From NCBI RefSeq assembly GCF_048268085.1, contig NZ_JBLWWF010000020.1, positions 1-64,000 on the forward strand: a stretch of 64,000 nucleotides of DNA, given 5' to 3'. Source of the DNA: Neptunicella sp048268085 (lineage in GTDB: Bacteria > Pseudomonadota > Gammaproteobacteria > Enterobacterales > Alteromonadaceae). The translations under genes and the position numbers were made by a program. This document shows positions 44,879 to 54,135 of this stretch, in pieces. The notes beneath the pieces are model-generated. The model searched no databases. It saw only the letters and a list, made by a program, of their open reading frames with translations, and had not been told where the DNA came from. Position 1 is the stretch's first letter. The number at the start of each line of letters is the position of its first letter.

Positions 44879-45667
44879 TTGTTGAATTATTGTCATCACC
44901 TTTCCAGTCATGCTGTCGCTAAGCGTTTGGCCGTATTGTTGTGCTTATTGCTCATCAGCAAGGCAGACATAGCCGCTTCACAAGAGTTCGTCATTGGGGT
45001 AGAGGATGTTCCTTATTATCCTTTATTTGATTTTCAACAAAACAAACCAAGCTTTACGACGGAATTACTCGATGAATTTGCCCGCAGCAAAGGCTACAAC
45101 TTTCGTTATGTGCCTTTACCAATTAAGCGTTTCCACAAATGGTTAGTGGATGAGGATATCGATTTTAAATATCCCGATAACGAGCGGTGGCTGGGAGATA
45201 AAAATAATCCAGAAAATCTGGTGTACAGTGATCCTACTATTAAACTGATAGGCGGCACATTAGTCTTAGCCAAAAATCTGAATAAAAACATAAACGATTT
45301 CAAAATCGTCGGCACATTGTTGGGGTTTTATCCGACCTTGTGGGTAGACGAAATTAAAGCGGCAAAGGTCACGTTATATGAAAACTCATCAACTATGGTG
45401 TTGATTCAACAGGCGTTACGGGAACAAATAGATGGGCTAACCCTTGACCCTTCTGTGGTCGAATATCATTTACAACGTTTGGGTAGAAGTGGAGAGTTGG
45501 TGCTCAATCAGAACTATCAATATCAAATTTACAATTATCATCTTTCAACCATTAAACACGCGAATATTATCACCGAATTTAATGCGTTCTTGGCACAGCA
45601 CCAAAGCTTCCTGCAATCGCTGCACCAAAAATACCAACTCACTGATTATCGACAATATGTTAAATAG
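44879..45667 (+). CDS. Periplasmic solute-binding protein (family 3)-like
   Basis: 262 residues. A signal peptide (AVLLCLLLISKADIAAS) is followed by FVIGVEDVPYYPLFDFQ, TTELLDEFARSKGYNFRYVPLPIKRF and a two-lobe pattern typical of SBP_bac_3 proteins. These include amino-acid binding proteins as well as stand-alone versions related to sensors. No ABC permease or ATPase is adjacent. The start codon is TTG at 44879 or 44882; an AGG at 44865-44867 could serve both, so the first residue is uncertain. Confidence 0.75.
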   Translation: MLNYCHHLSSHAVAKRLAVLLCLLLISKADIAASQEFVIGVEDVPYYPLFDFQQNKPSFTTELLDEFARSKGYNFRYVPLPIKRFHKWLVDEDIDFKYPDNERWLGDKNNPENLVYSDPTIKLIGGTLVLAKNLNKNINDFKIVGTLLGFYPTLWVDEIKAAKVTLYENSSTMVLIQQALREQIDGLTLDPSVVEYHLQRLGRSGELVLNQNYQYQIYNYHLSTIKHANIITEFNAFLAQHQSFLQSLHQKYQLTDYRQYVK

Positions 45668-45703
45668 TCAATGAGTGGGCGGTTTGGCATCCGCACAGAT
45701 AGA

Positions 45704-46048
45704 TTAAATACTAAAGCTGGAACCGCATCCACAGGTGGTGGTCGCATTGGGATTATTAACCAGAAAACGGGAACCTTCCAAGCCTTCCACATAATCTACT
45801 TCACCACCAACCAGATATTGCAAGCTCATAGGATCAACAACTAACGTCACGCCTTCTTTATCAATGGTGGTATCACCATCATTGACTTTTTCATCAAAGG
45901 TAAAGCCATACTGAAAGCCTGAACAGCCACCACCGGTAACAAAAACCCGTAATTTTAATTGGGGATTTTCTTCCTCAGCGATCAACGCCTGCACTTTTTT
46001 GGCGGCCGAATTGGAAAACTCGATAGGTACTGCGGTTTGTACGGACAT
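45704..46048 (-). CDS. erpA: Iron-sulfur cluster insertion protein ErpA
   Basis: 114 residues from ATG 46048, the same length as E. coli ErpA. The three cluster-binding cysteines fall at C42 (GGGCSGF), C106 and C108 (TTCGCG), the same positions as in E. coli. It delivers Fe-S clusters to apo-proteins, including isoprenoid enzymes. AAGAGG lies before ATG 46048; the upstream in-frame start at 46063 adds unconserved residues. A promoter with an overlapping IscR-type site is seen upstream. Confidence 0.97.
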   Translation of the reverse strand: MSVQTAVPIEFSNSAAKKVQALIAEEENPQLKLRVFVTGGGCSGFQYGFTFDEKVNDGDTTIDKEGVTLVVDPMSLQYLVGGEVDYVEGLEGSRFLVNNPNATTTCGCGSSFSI

Positions 46049-46100
46049 GCTAACCTCTTGCAAAACGGAAGTTCATAAAACAGATAATGAACGGTGGCGA

Positions 46101-46133
46101 ATTATCTAATACTTGACTGAATTGGTCAAGAAT
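46101..46133 (-). promoter_or_regulatory. erpA promoter with IscR type 1-like operator
   Basis: On the minus strand TTGACC (46124-46129) and GATAAT (46101-46106) are spaced 17 bp apart. Bases 46109-46133, read on the plus strand, begin ATACTTGACTGA and end TTGGTCAAGAAT, an inverted repeat that closely fits the IscR type 1 consensus (ATA-N2-YGACT...TCR-N2-TAT). It covers the -35 and spacer, consistent with repression by Fe-S-loaded IscR as known for erpA in E. coli. Confidence 0.72.
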
Positions 46134-46163
46134 AGCCTTATTGTTGGCCCTCATTCATTCAAG

Positions 46164-46880
46164 CTACTCTTCCCGCGCTTGGTCGAGTATTTCTAGCCAG
46201 TCAAATCTGCGCTCGTGCTCGGCGTTATTGCTACCTTGACTGGTCAATCTAGCCTTGACCAAGACTTTTTCCGGGATAAATCCCACCGGCAAATCTACTT
46301 CACCATTTAAGGTTTCGAAATAACGAAAATGAAAGGCTAACTTATCTTGGGGCGGATCTAACTGGGCCAGCATATCCACCACTTTCATTTCACCATCAAG
46401 GCTACCTTGCAAGGTTACGCTAAGCTCCCCCTTAACGAAATTCTTGCGTTTCTGTTGCTGTAACAGCACCAGTGAATATCGGTAATGCTGCTCAATATTG
46501 GTAGACTGAAAGTTAAAACTATCGATCACAAAACCATTATCATTTAACTCTGGCGCCATGACTTTTTGATAAAAAGACAATTGATTGCGCACCTGTTGAT
46601 TTTCGCTAAAGGCCTGTTGAAGATCTTGTTGGGCTTTTTGGTTGGCGCGTTTCTCTATTTCCAGCTCCACCCCCAATATATTTAACTGTTTGACCAACCG
46701 GTTATTCTGCTGATTGAACTCATCGATGGTCGTTTGCATACCATTAATTTGCTGTTGCTGATAATCAGCAACTTTATTTCCAACTCGATAACCCAAATAA
46801 GCCGCTAAGCCTAAAATAACCAGACTAATGGCATAAAACTTAAATGCCCCGAGCCGTTGTTTTATTTCAATTTTACTCAC
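46164..46880 (-). CDS. DUF6776-type membrane-anchored coiled-coil protein
   Basis: 238 residues. One membrane helix (FYAISLVILGLAAYLGYRVG, 15-34) leads into a coiled coil (about 40-105, rich in Gln, Glu and Leu) and a periplasmic beta-rich domain (KGELSVTLQGSLDGEMKVVDML and onward). Its place beside erpA is common in related marine gammaproteobacteria. The function is unknown; I assign DUF6776 from the overall layout and neighbourhood. Confidence 0.65.
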   Translation of the reverse strand: MSKIEIKQRLGAFKFYAISLVILGLAAYLGYRVGNKVADYQQQQINGMQTTIDEFNQQNNRLVKQLNILGVELEIEKRANQKAQQDLQQAFSENQQVRNQLSFYQKVMAPELNDNGFVIDSFNFQSTNIEQHYRYSLVLLQQQKRKNFVKGELSVTLQGSLDGEMKVVDMLAQLDPPQDKLAFHFRYFETLNGEVDLPVGFIPEKVLVKARLTSQGSNNAEHERRFDWLEILDQAREE

Positions 46881-47005
46881 TATTTAACTCTCATTTCGGC
46901 ATGGCATGGATTGTTCGTTAGTTCTAGCACCGAAGACTCGGTTAATTAGCTTTAATTACAATAACTTGTGTTAAACTTAACCGCAAACTCGTTTAATTAT
47001 CCCGT

Positions 47006-48691
47006 ATGCAGCTAAAACCTTACCATTATGAACTTGCCCACCCTCGCACCTCTTTGCAGTGTTGTCTGCTAGGGATCATAGGGGGCTGCAGTGCTGCATT
47101 TGTCATTATTTTATTTCGTCTAGCGTTTGAAACTATCCAGACGTTCTATCTGCAACAAGTCGATTATTTTACCACGCTTGATCCTTCATTTCGTTTTATT
47201 CTTCCGGTGAGTGGTGCAATTTTAATTGTGTTATTTGCGTATTTGACCCGTTTTAAACACTATCGAATGGGTATCCCCTACGTTATACATCGATTAAAAC
47301 AGCGTTATGGCCACATCCCGTTACGTTCCACTATCAATCAGTTTTTTGGCGGGATGATTGCTTTGGCAAGCGGCTTTTCAGTTGGACGTGAAGGTCCGTC
47401 AGTGCATTTAGGTGCAGCAGGCAGCAGCTTTTTGGGCGAATGGCTCAGACTACCCTACAACAGTATTCGTATTCTGGCTGGATGTGGCGTCGCCGCCGGT
47501 ATTTCAGCGTCTTTCAACACCCCTTTTGCAGCGGTTATTTTTGTGATGGAAGTGGTGTTGAGAGAGTATAAAATCCATATTTTTATCCCGGTCATGCTTT
47601 CAGCAGCATGTGGGTCAATCTTAACCAGACTGGTATTCGGCGAAGATCATGAAATGGCTTTTTTGCATTTTATCACCCTCGATTACTGGATGTATTTGTA
47701 CCTTGTCATTCTGGGTATTTTTCTGGGAGCAATGGCCAGCCTGTTTAACAAACAACTGATGCGTGTCATTCAAGGTTTTCGGCCCTTAGGCATGGCTTCA
47801 AGGTTACTATTGGCCGGCTCAATTACCGGCGCGGTAGGTTATATATTACCTGAAGCCATGGGTTCAGGTTTAAGTGCCATTGATGTCGTGATCGCCTCGC
47901 CGGACAATGTCCAATTACTTCTGGCCATTTTGGCCGGTAAATTTTTCCTGACTATTGTCGCGATTGGTCTTGGGGTACCGGGCGGGATTATTGGTCCTAT
48001 CTTTGGCATTGGTGTTTTAATTGGGGCAATTGCATTATTACCCATGGGAATGGTTTTAGATGACGTCAATTCCTATACCAGCAGTTTCGCTTTGCTGGGC
48101 ATGGCCGGGATGATGACCGCAGTCTTGCATGCCCCGTTAGCAGCGCTTTCTGCGGTGATGGAACTGTCTTCAAATCCAGAAGTCATTTTACCCGCCATGC
48201 TGGTAATTGTGTCCGCTTATGTAACGTCTACCCAGATTTTTGGCAACAGCTCTATATTCATTCAGCAATTGCAATATCAAAAACTCAGTTACAAATCTTC
48301 ATCGGTGCAAATAGCCTTGCAAACCACCGGTGTCTTATCTGTGATGGATACCGATTATAAACTGTTTAAAGGATCACCCGATAAAGCGATTCGAGATTTT
48401 CTGGAACACTCACCGACTCAATTAGTTGTTAAAGGCGAAGATTTCGAAATTGGCATGCAATATTCACTGGTAGAATGGGATACCAGTCTCAATCCTCATC
48501 AGGAAGCGACTCCATTAAAATTAACGACAATGGAAGGCGTACCTGCCCAAGCAACGCTAGCCGAAGTGTATGAAATATTACAAGCCAGCCGAAATGGAGC
48601 GGTATATGTTTATAACGATCTGGCAGATGAGATTATTGGTGTCATTAATTGGCACAATTTACGTAGTTATTTACATAAGGAACATTATTGA
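47006..48691 (+). CDS. CLC-type chloride channel/antiporter with CBS domains
   Basis: 561 residues. The ClC membrane domain has the gating glutamate E129 in GREGPSVHLGA, RMGIP at 87-91 in place of the usual GSGIP, and GVPGGIIGPIFGIGVLIG near the ion path. The C-terminal part (about 440-560) carries a CBS pair (MDTDYKLFKGSPDKAIRDFL, and NGAVYVYNDLADEIIGVINW). The gating glutamate suggests a proton-coupled exchanger. The hemJ start codon overlaps its stop by one base. Confidence 0.9.
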   Translation: MQLKPYHYELAHPRTSLQCCLLGIIGGCSAAFVIILFRLAFETIQTFYLQQVDYFTTLDPSFRFILPVSGAILIVLFAYLTRFKHYRMGIPYVIHRLKQRYGHIPLRSTINQFFGGMIALASGFSVGREGPSVHLGAAGSSFLGEWLRLPYNSIRILAGCGVAAGISASFNTPFAAVIFVMEVVLREYKIHIFIPVMLSAACGSILTRLVFGEDHEMAFLHFITLDYWMYLYLVILGIFLGAMASLFNKQLMRVIQGFRPLGMASRLLLAGSITGAVGYILPEAMGSGLSAIDVVIASPDNVQLLLAILAGKFFLTIVAIGLGVPGGIIGPIFGIGVLIGAIALLPMGMVLDDVNSYTSSFALLGMAGMMTAVLHAPLAALSAVMELSSNPEVILPAMLVIVSAYVTSTQIFGNSSIFIQQLQYQKLSYKSSSVQIALQTTGVLSVMDTDYKLFKGSPDKAIRDFLEHSPTQLVVKGEDFEIGMQYSLVEWDTSLNPHQEATPLKLTTMEGVPAQATLAEVYEILQASRNGAVYVYNDLADEIIGVINWHNLRSYLHKEHY

Positions 48692-49113
48692 TGTTATGGC
48701 TAAAAGCGTTACATTTGTTTTTTGTCATTGCGTGGTTTGCGGGTATTTTTTATTTACCAAGACTATTTGTCTACCACGCTGAAAGTGACAATACCGCGGT
48801 AAAAAAACAACTGGCAATCATGGCTTATCGGCTGTTTTGGTTCATCACCCCTTTTGCAATATTGACCCTGATTTTTGGTTTATCACTTATTTTTAGTTAT
48901 GGCATGCCATGGTTTATCGCCAGTCATTGGCTGCACCTCAAATTAGCGTTGGTCATCCCCTTATATGCTTACCATTTTTATTTGTATAAATTAATGATGA
49001 ACGTTAAACAGGATAAAAAACCTCATTCAGCTAAATTTTACCGAATCATTAATGAAGTACCTGTGTTATTTCTGTTTGCGATAGTTGCTTTAGCGGTAGT
49101 GAAATTTATTTAG
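48691..49113 (+). CDS. hemJ: HemJ protoporphyrinogen IX oxidase
   Basis: 140 residues, four membrane helices. The start LWLKALHLFFVIAWFAGIFYLPRLFVYHAE contains the conserved His and the YLPRLFVYH motif of HemJ (formerly UPF0093), the oxygen-independent enzyme that oxidises protoporphyrinogen to protoporphyrin IX. It overlaps the CLC gene's stop by one base. hemL lies 2.5 kb downstream, so two heme-pathway genes share this region. Confidence 0.9.
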   Translation: MLWLKALHLFFVIAWFAGIFYLPRLFVYHAESDNTAVKKQLAIMAYRLFWFITPFAILTLIFGLSLIFSYGMPWFIASHWLHLKLALVIPLYAYHFYLYKLMMNVKQDKKPHSAKFYRIINEVPVLFLFAIVALAVVKFI

Positions 49114-49175
49114 CCTCTTTCATTATATGGCTCTTTTGCTCATGATCGCGCCGTCAAATTAACTTCGGATATTCA

Positions 49176-50543
49176 ATGAATACTGCTGCTCAACAAAAAG
49201 GCTTATGGGGCATGAGCCGCCCTTTGCTGATTGAACAATGTTTACAATTCAGCGTACCCTTACTGGATACTTTTTTCTTAAGTCGGGTCAGCGATTCTTC
49301 CGCCGCCGCCGCGGGTGCCATTACTCCGATTTTATTTTTCTGTTCGAATATTCTGTGGGTAGCGGTTTTTTCCGGTGCCAGTGTGGCCTCACAGCGCTTA
49401 GGGGCGGGAAATCCCAAACGAGCCAACGCCACAATAGCAACTTATGCAATATGGGTAATGGTGCTGGGCGCCATCCTTACCGCAGCACTGAGTGCGATTG
49501 CACCTTATATTACCGCTTGGATGGGATTGCCGGGTCAGGTCAGACTTGATGCCAATACCTATCTGAGCATTGTGTGCTGGTTAATGATGGTGCTGGCTTT
49601 AAAAGGACTGTTCCAGTCGATATTAAATATTTACGGTAAACCACAATGGAATATGTACGCCAATACCGTATATTTTATTGCCAATGTACTGGGCAATGCC
49701 ATTGTGGTATTCGGTCTGTTTGGCGTACCTCAGTTAGGGTTAGTCGGTGTTGCCTGGGCCAGTGTATTTGGCTCGCTTATGGGCGTGATTGTCAGCGGCG
49801 CGGCGGTTTATTTACGTCTTAAACTCCCTTTCAGTTGGCAACACATACGCGAAGAGTTTTCCTCAGCCAGCAAAAACATTCTGCGCCTTGGTATTCCCAG
49901 TATGATTGAGCCGTTATCGTTTGATATCAATATGATAGTGCTCAACAGTATGGCTGCCAGTTTAGGTGCAGTGGCACTGGCCGCTAAAATCTATACCTTC
50001 AATACCTTTATGCTGGGGCTGATTATTAGCGTAGCACTGGCAACCGCAACCGATGTATTACTCACCCAAAAAGTCGGCGCAGGTCGTTATGACGAAGCTA
50101 AAACTCAGGTAAAACAAGGATTAAAAGCGGGACTGTGGGGTACAGGTATTGTAGCTTTCATATTGTTTGCTCTGCACCACCCTATCATGGATATTTTTAC
50201 CGACAATGAAGCACTGATTGGCAGTTCAATGTGGTTGTTTTTACTTGCAGCCCTGTCTGAGCCACCCCGTACCGCCAACATTATGTTAGGTCGTGCCTTG
50301 CGTACTACCGGTGATGGCTGGTTTATTTCGATTATTGGCCCGTTGTTTACCTGGTGTGTCGCCTTACCCGCCGCTTACGTGATGGCTTTCGTGTTTGAAT
50401 GGGGCATATACGGTATTATGGCCTCGGCTATTTTAGATGAAGGATGTCGCGCGGTATTCTACTGGTTCCGCTGGAATAAAGATCGTTGGCATCACACTCA
50501 CGTTCACGCGCGCGAACAACGGAAAACAAGCATACAAATATAA
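49176..50543 (+). CDS. MATE-family efflux transporter
   Basis: 455 residues with twelve predicted membrane helices in two related halves. The pattern GLWGMSRPLLIEQCLQFSVPLLDTFFLS, then GASVASQRLGAGNP, and LRLGIPSMIEPLSFDINMIVL in the second half, fits the MATE family of Na+ or H+ coupled multidrug exporters. The clustered charged tail ends RKTSIQI. It lies 62 bp after hemJ and 86 bp before pyrB. Confidence 0.9.
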   Translation: MNTAAQQKGLWGMSRPLLIEQCLQFSVPLLDTFFLSRVSDSSAAAAGAITPILFFCSNILWVAVFSGASVASQRLGAGNPKRANATIATYAIWVMVLGAILTAALSAIAPYITAWMGLPGQVRLDANTYLSIVCWLMMVLALKGLFQSILNIYGKPQWNMYANTVYFIANVLGNAIVVFGLFGVPQLGLVGVAWASVFGSLMGVIVSGAAVYLRLKLPFSWQHIREEFSSASKNILRLGIPSMIEPLSFDINMIVLNSMAASLGAVALAAKIYTFNTFMLGLIISVALATATDVLLTQKVGAGRYDEAKTQVKQGLKAGLWGTGIVAFILFALHHPIMDIFTDNEALIGSSMWLFLLAALSEPPRTANIMLGRALRTTGDGWFISIIGPLFTWCVALPAAYVMAFVFEWGIYGIMASAILDEGCRAVFYWFRWNKDRWHHTHVHAREQRKTSIQI

Positions 50544-50629
50544 TGATATGACGGGCGGTAAACCTTCAATCGCCCCCGTTCATCGTGTTAGAATCACCGC
50601 AGTTTTCAGCCACTTAAAATGTTGTGATC

Positions 50630-51646
50630 ATGAGTCATTTCCGCGGTAAGCATATTTTGTCGGTGAATCAGTTTGATCCCGATAGTATTCAACAAATTTT
50701 TGATGTGGCCGACCAAATGGCGCCCTATGCCCATCGTCAAAAACGAACAAGGGTATTAGACGGGGCAATCTTGGGAAATTTGTTTTTTGAGCCGAGCACC
50801 CGTACCCGGGTCAGCTTTGGTACTGCTTTTAATTTACTCGGTGGTGAGGTACGCGAAACCGCTGGAATGGCCACTTCGGCATTGTCCAAAGGCGAATCAC
50901 TGTACGACACGGCACGAGTACTTAGCAGCTATTCGGATGTCGTCGCGATGCGCCACCCACAAAGTGGCTCCGTGGCAGAGTTTGCCCAAGGTAGCCGTGT
51001 ACCGGTGATTAACGGTGGCGATGGTGCCAATGAACACCCCACTCAAGCATTGCTCGATTTATATACTATCGAAAAAGAACTCAGAGCCCATGGTAAGGGT
51101 ATTGATGGGATGCACATCGCCATGATTGGCGACCTCAAACATGGTCGTACCGTGCATTCATTATCCAAACTCTTAAGCCTGTATCGCAATATTCGCTTTA
51201 CCCTGATCTCACCAAAAGAATTAGCCATGCCCATTAATATTTTGGATGTTATTCAAAATGCCGGACATCGCTTTAGTATTACCGAACAACTGGAAGGCAA
51301 TATGGATGCGGATATTTGCTATCAAACCCGAATCCAGGAAGAACGCTTTACCTCACAGCAAGAAGCCAATTTATATCGCGGTAAATTCCGTCTAAATCAG
51401 GATATTTACACCAAGCACTTTCAATCCAAAACTGTCATCATGCACCCTTTACCGCGCGACTCGCGAGCCGACGCCAACGAGCTGGATAACGATTTAAATC
51501 TCAATCCAAATCTGGCCATTTTTCGGCAGGCCGACAATGGCGTTTTAGTCAGAATGGCCTTATTTGCCCTGACCTTGGGCGTCGAGCATATTATCAGTGA
51601 CTACGATTGTGACGTGCAATGGTTCAGTACCAAATCTGCAGAATAG
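50630..51646 (+). CDS. pyrB: Aspartate carbamoyltransferase catalytic subunit
   Basis: 338 residues. It makes carbamoyl-aspartate in pyrimidine synthesis. The carbamoyl-phosphate loop FFEPSTRTRVSF, the aspartate-side HPTQALLDLYTIE and the C-terminal HPLPRDSRADANELD are present. No regulatory subunit gene (pyrI) follows. Instead hemL starts 10 bp later, so the enzyme may be unregulated or have pyrI elsewhere. ATG 50630 gives the conserved N-terminus; no strong ribosome site is visible. Confidence 0.94.
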   Translation: MSHFRGKHILSVNQFDPDSIQQIFDVADQMAPYAHRQKRTRVLDGAILGNLFFEPSTRTRVSFGTAFNLLGGEVRETAGMATSALSKGESLYDTARVLSSYSDVVAMRHPQSGSVAEFAQGSRVPVINGGDGANEHPTQALLDLYTIEKELRAHGKGIDGMHIAMIGDLKHGRTVHSLSKLLSLYRNIRFTLISPKELAMPINILDVIQNAGHRFSITEQLEGNMDADICYQTRIQEERFTSQQEANLYRGKFRLNQDIYTKHFQSKTVIMHPLPRDSRADANELDNDLNLNPNLAIFRQADNGVLVRMALFALTLGVEHIISDYDCDVQWFSTKSAE

Positions 51647-51656
51647 TGAGAAGTCG

Positions 51657-52937
51657 ATGAATAAATCCCAACAACTGTTCCAACAAGCCCAACAGCATAT
51701 TCCCGGTGGCGTCAACTCTCCGGTTAGAGCATTCAAAGCGGTTGGTGGTACACCACCTTTTATTGAACGTGCCGACGGGCCTTATATCTATGATGCCGAT
51801 GGCAAACAATATATCGACTATGTGCAATCTTGGGGGCCAATGGTATTGGGGCATAATCATGCGGCAATCCGCCAAGCGGTAATGGACGCTGCTGAAAAAG
51901 GCTTAAGTTTTGGCGCACCAACTGCGGCCGAAATACACATGGCGGAACAGGTTTGTAAATTAGTGCCATCGATGGATATGGTGCGCATGGTGAATTCCGG
52001 AACTGAAGCCACCATGAGCGCGATTCGTCTGGCTCGCGGTTATACCGGCCGTGACAAAATTGTTAAGTTTGAAGGCTGTTACCACGGTCATGCCGATGCC
52101 TTGTTGGTAAAGGCTGGTTCAGGCGCCCTAACCTTAGGTGTACCAAGTTCACCCGGTATTCCGGCCGACTTTGCCCAGCACACCATTACGCTTGAATATA
52201 ATAATATAGAGTCAGTACGTGAAGCCTTTGCCGAAATCGGTGATCAAATCGCTTGTATTATTGTTGAACCTGTAGCCGGTAATATGAACTGCATCCCGCC
52301 TGTAGACGGTTTTTTACCGGGCTTACGAGAGGTATGTAGTGAATACGGCAGCGTACTGATTTTTGATGAAGTGATGACCGGTTTTCGTGTGGCCTTAGGC
52401 GGTGCACAAGCCCATTACCATATCGTGCCGGATTTAACCTGTTTAGGCAAAGTCATCGGGGGTGGTATGCCCGTAGGTGCATTTGGCGGCAAACGAGAGA
52501 TAATGCAGCATATTGCTCCTCTCGGCCCGGTTTATCAGGCAGGTACCTTATCTGGTAATCCGGTTGCAATGGCTGCCGGTTTAGCTGCGTTAGAAGCCAT
52601 CCAGCAACCTGGGTTATACCAACAGCTTAATCAAACCACCGACACGCTAGTCAATGGTATGCAAACACTGGCGGATAAACACGGCATCCAGATGACCACC
52701 AATCATGTGGGCAGTATGTTTGGCCTGTTCTTCACCGACACTGAAAAAGTGGTTAATTATCAGCAGGCAATTAGCTGTAACGCAGACGTATTTAACCGTT
52801 TTTATCATGGTATGCTAGACAACGGAGTGTATTTGGCACCGGCATCCTACGAAGCGGGCTTTGTGTCAGCTTGTCACACTGACGATATTATTCAGCAAAC
52901 CTTAGCGGTTGCTGACAAAGTAATGAGTGGATTGTAA
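51657..52937 (+). CDS. hemL: Glutamate-1-semialdehyde 2,1-aminomutase
   Basis: 426 residues, the same as E. coli HemL. It turns glutamate-1-semialdehyde into 5-aminolevulinate, the entry to heme synthesis in bacteria using the C5 route. The PLP-binding lysine is K265 (LGKVIGGGMPVG), and the motifs FDEVMTGFRVALGGAQ, VEPVAGNMNC and QAGTLSGNP are in place. ATG 51657 is preferred to 51597, which would overlap the pyrB end. It is followed by a hairpin and then by a cyclase gene. Confidence 0.97.
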   Translation: MNKSQQLFQQAQQHIPGGVNSPVRAFKAVGGTPPFIERADGPYIYDADGKQYIDYVQSWGPMVLGHNHAAIRQAVMDAAEKGLSFGAPTAAEIHMAEQVCKLVPSMDMVRMVNSGTEATMSAIRLARGYTGRDKIVKFEGCYHGHADALLVKAGSGALTLGVPSSPGIPADFAQHTITLEYNNIESVREAFAEIGDQIACIIVEPVAGNMNCIPPVDGFLPGLREVCSEYGSVLIFDEVMTGFRVALGGAQAHYHIVPDLTCLGKVIGGGMPVGAFGGKREIMQHIAPLGPVYQAGTLSGNPVAMAAGLAALEAIQQPGLYQQLNQTTDTLVNGMQTLADKHGIQMTTNHVGSMFGLFFTDTEKVVNYQQAISCNADVFNRFYHGMLDNGVYLAPASYEAGFVSACHTDDIIQQTLAVADKVMSGL

Positions 52938-52951
52938 TCCCTATTTCACTT

Positions 52952-52973
52952 GGCAGAAGCCTTGCTTTCTGCC
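52952..52973 (+). terminator. Hairpin after hemL
   Basis: GGCAGAA (52952-52958) pairs with TTCTGCC (52967-52973) around an 8-nt loop, 14 bp beyond the hemL stop. There is no clean T-run; it may only partly end transcription before the cyclase gene. Confidence 0.4.
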
Positions 52974-52983
52974 ATCTTAGTGA

Positions 52984-54126
52984 TTGATAAATAACTTTGT
53001 TTGTAGATGTATCCCAGTGATTGAAACAATAGCGTCACCCACATTAACCGCTTTTTTGTTGTTTGTTGTCATCGTATTCGGCGTGATTATGCTGTGGATG
53101 ACGGCACGCTTGCGTAATGTCGCCAAATTATATCGGGTATTGCGTCAACAAACGCATATGAGTTTATCCAGTGACACCACCTCAGAAAGTGCGCAGCAAG
53201 AACTGGTTTTGCAATTGCACAATCAATTAGCTGAAGCCAAACAGATTAGTGAAACCTTCCGAAAATTCGTCCCCAATCAATTTTTTGACCATTTGGCCAA
53301 AGATGGTCTGGACTCCATCGAATTAGGTAAGGCCGACGAGGATGAAGTTGCGATTTTATTCTGTGATATTCGTGGTTTTACCAGCTTGTCAGAGAAAATG
53401 TCACCACAAGAATTAATGAATTTTCTTAATTCTTACTTTTTGCGGATGAATGCCCCTATTCACCAAAATAGTGGTTTTATCGACAAATTTATCGGCGATG
53501 CAATTATGGCTATCTTCGATCACCCTGATGGCAGTAACGCTGATAAAGCGCGAGATGCCCTCAAAGCCGCATCGGATATGCGCATCGCTTTGGATTTATA
53601 TAATGAACATCGGGCCAACTGTGATTATCCCCCGGTGAATAATGGGATTGGCATCCATTTTGGCCCGGTCATTATGGGCACGGTAGGCTCCGAAGAGCGC
53701 ATGGACAGTACCGTGATAGGCGATAGCGTCAACACCGCATTTCGGCTCGAGTCACTGGCTCCCAAGTTTAATGCCGATATTATCGTCACTGCGCAAACAT
53801 TGGATATATCCGGAATGCGTGACACCTATCCGCATCGCGTGCTCGATTGGGTCAGGGTCAAAGGTAAACAACAGCCCATTGAGGTATACGAAATACTCGA
53901 ACATCTTCCAGAAGAAGAACGTAAGCGAAAACTTTCCACTGCAAAGCTAGTGGAACAAGGGCTAGCCCTGCGCATTCAACAAGATTGGGATCAGGCGATT
54001 AAATGTTTTCAACAGGCGTTGCAAATTCAACCTGACGATAAGCTGGTCAATTATCATCTTGAACATTGTTATCGTATGCGTAGCAACCAGATGCCCGCAG
54101 ATTGGGACGGTGCACTAAATATATAG
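52984..54126 (+). CDS. Membrane-anchored class III adenylate cyclase with TPR tail
   Basis: 380 residues. One N-terminal membrane helix (about 20-41) is followed by a linker and a class III cyclase domain (about 120-305). All key residues are present: metal aspartates D128 (FCDIRGFT) and D172 (KFIGDAIMAIF), adenine-specifying K168, and transition-state N250 and R254 (SVNTAFRLE). This is a complete active site and favours ATP as substrate, giving cAMP. A TPR-like repeat (about 320-365) ends the protein. The start is uncertain: TTG 52984 or GTG 53017, neither with a good ribosome site. Confidence 0.85.
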   Translation: MINNFVCRCIPVIETIASPTLTAFLLFVVIVFGVIMLWMTARLRNVAKLYRVLRQQTHMSLSSDTTSESAQQELVLQLHNQLAEAKQISETFRKFVPNQFFDHLAKDGLDSIELGKADEDEVAILFCDIRGFTSLSEKMSPQELMNFLNSYFLRMNAPIHQNSGFIDKFIGDAIMAIFDHPDGSNADKARDALKAASDMRIALDLYNEHRANCDYPPVNNGIGIHFGPVIMGTVGSEERMDSTVIGDSVNTAFRLESLAPKFNADIIVTAQTLDISGMRDTYPHRVLDWVRVKGKQQPIEVYEILEHLPEEERKRKLSTAKLVEQGLALRIQQDWDQAIKCFQQALQIQPDDKLVNYHLEHCYRMRSNQMPADWDGALNI

Positions 54127-54135
54127 GGGATAATC

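Noticed and set aside
50544..50629. Attenuator in the pyrB leader (GGGCG/CGCCC pairing)
   Set aside because: The stem is short, has no T-run and there is no leader-peptide reading frame rich in UUU codons.
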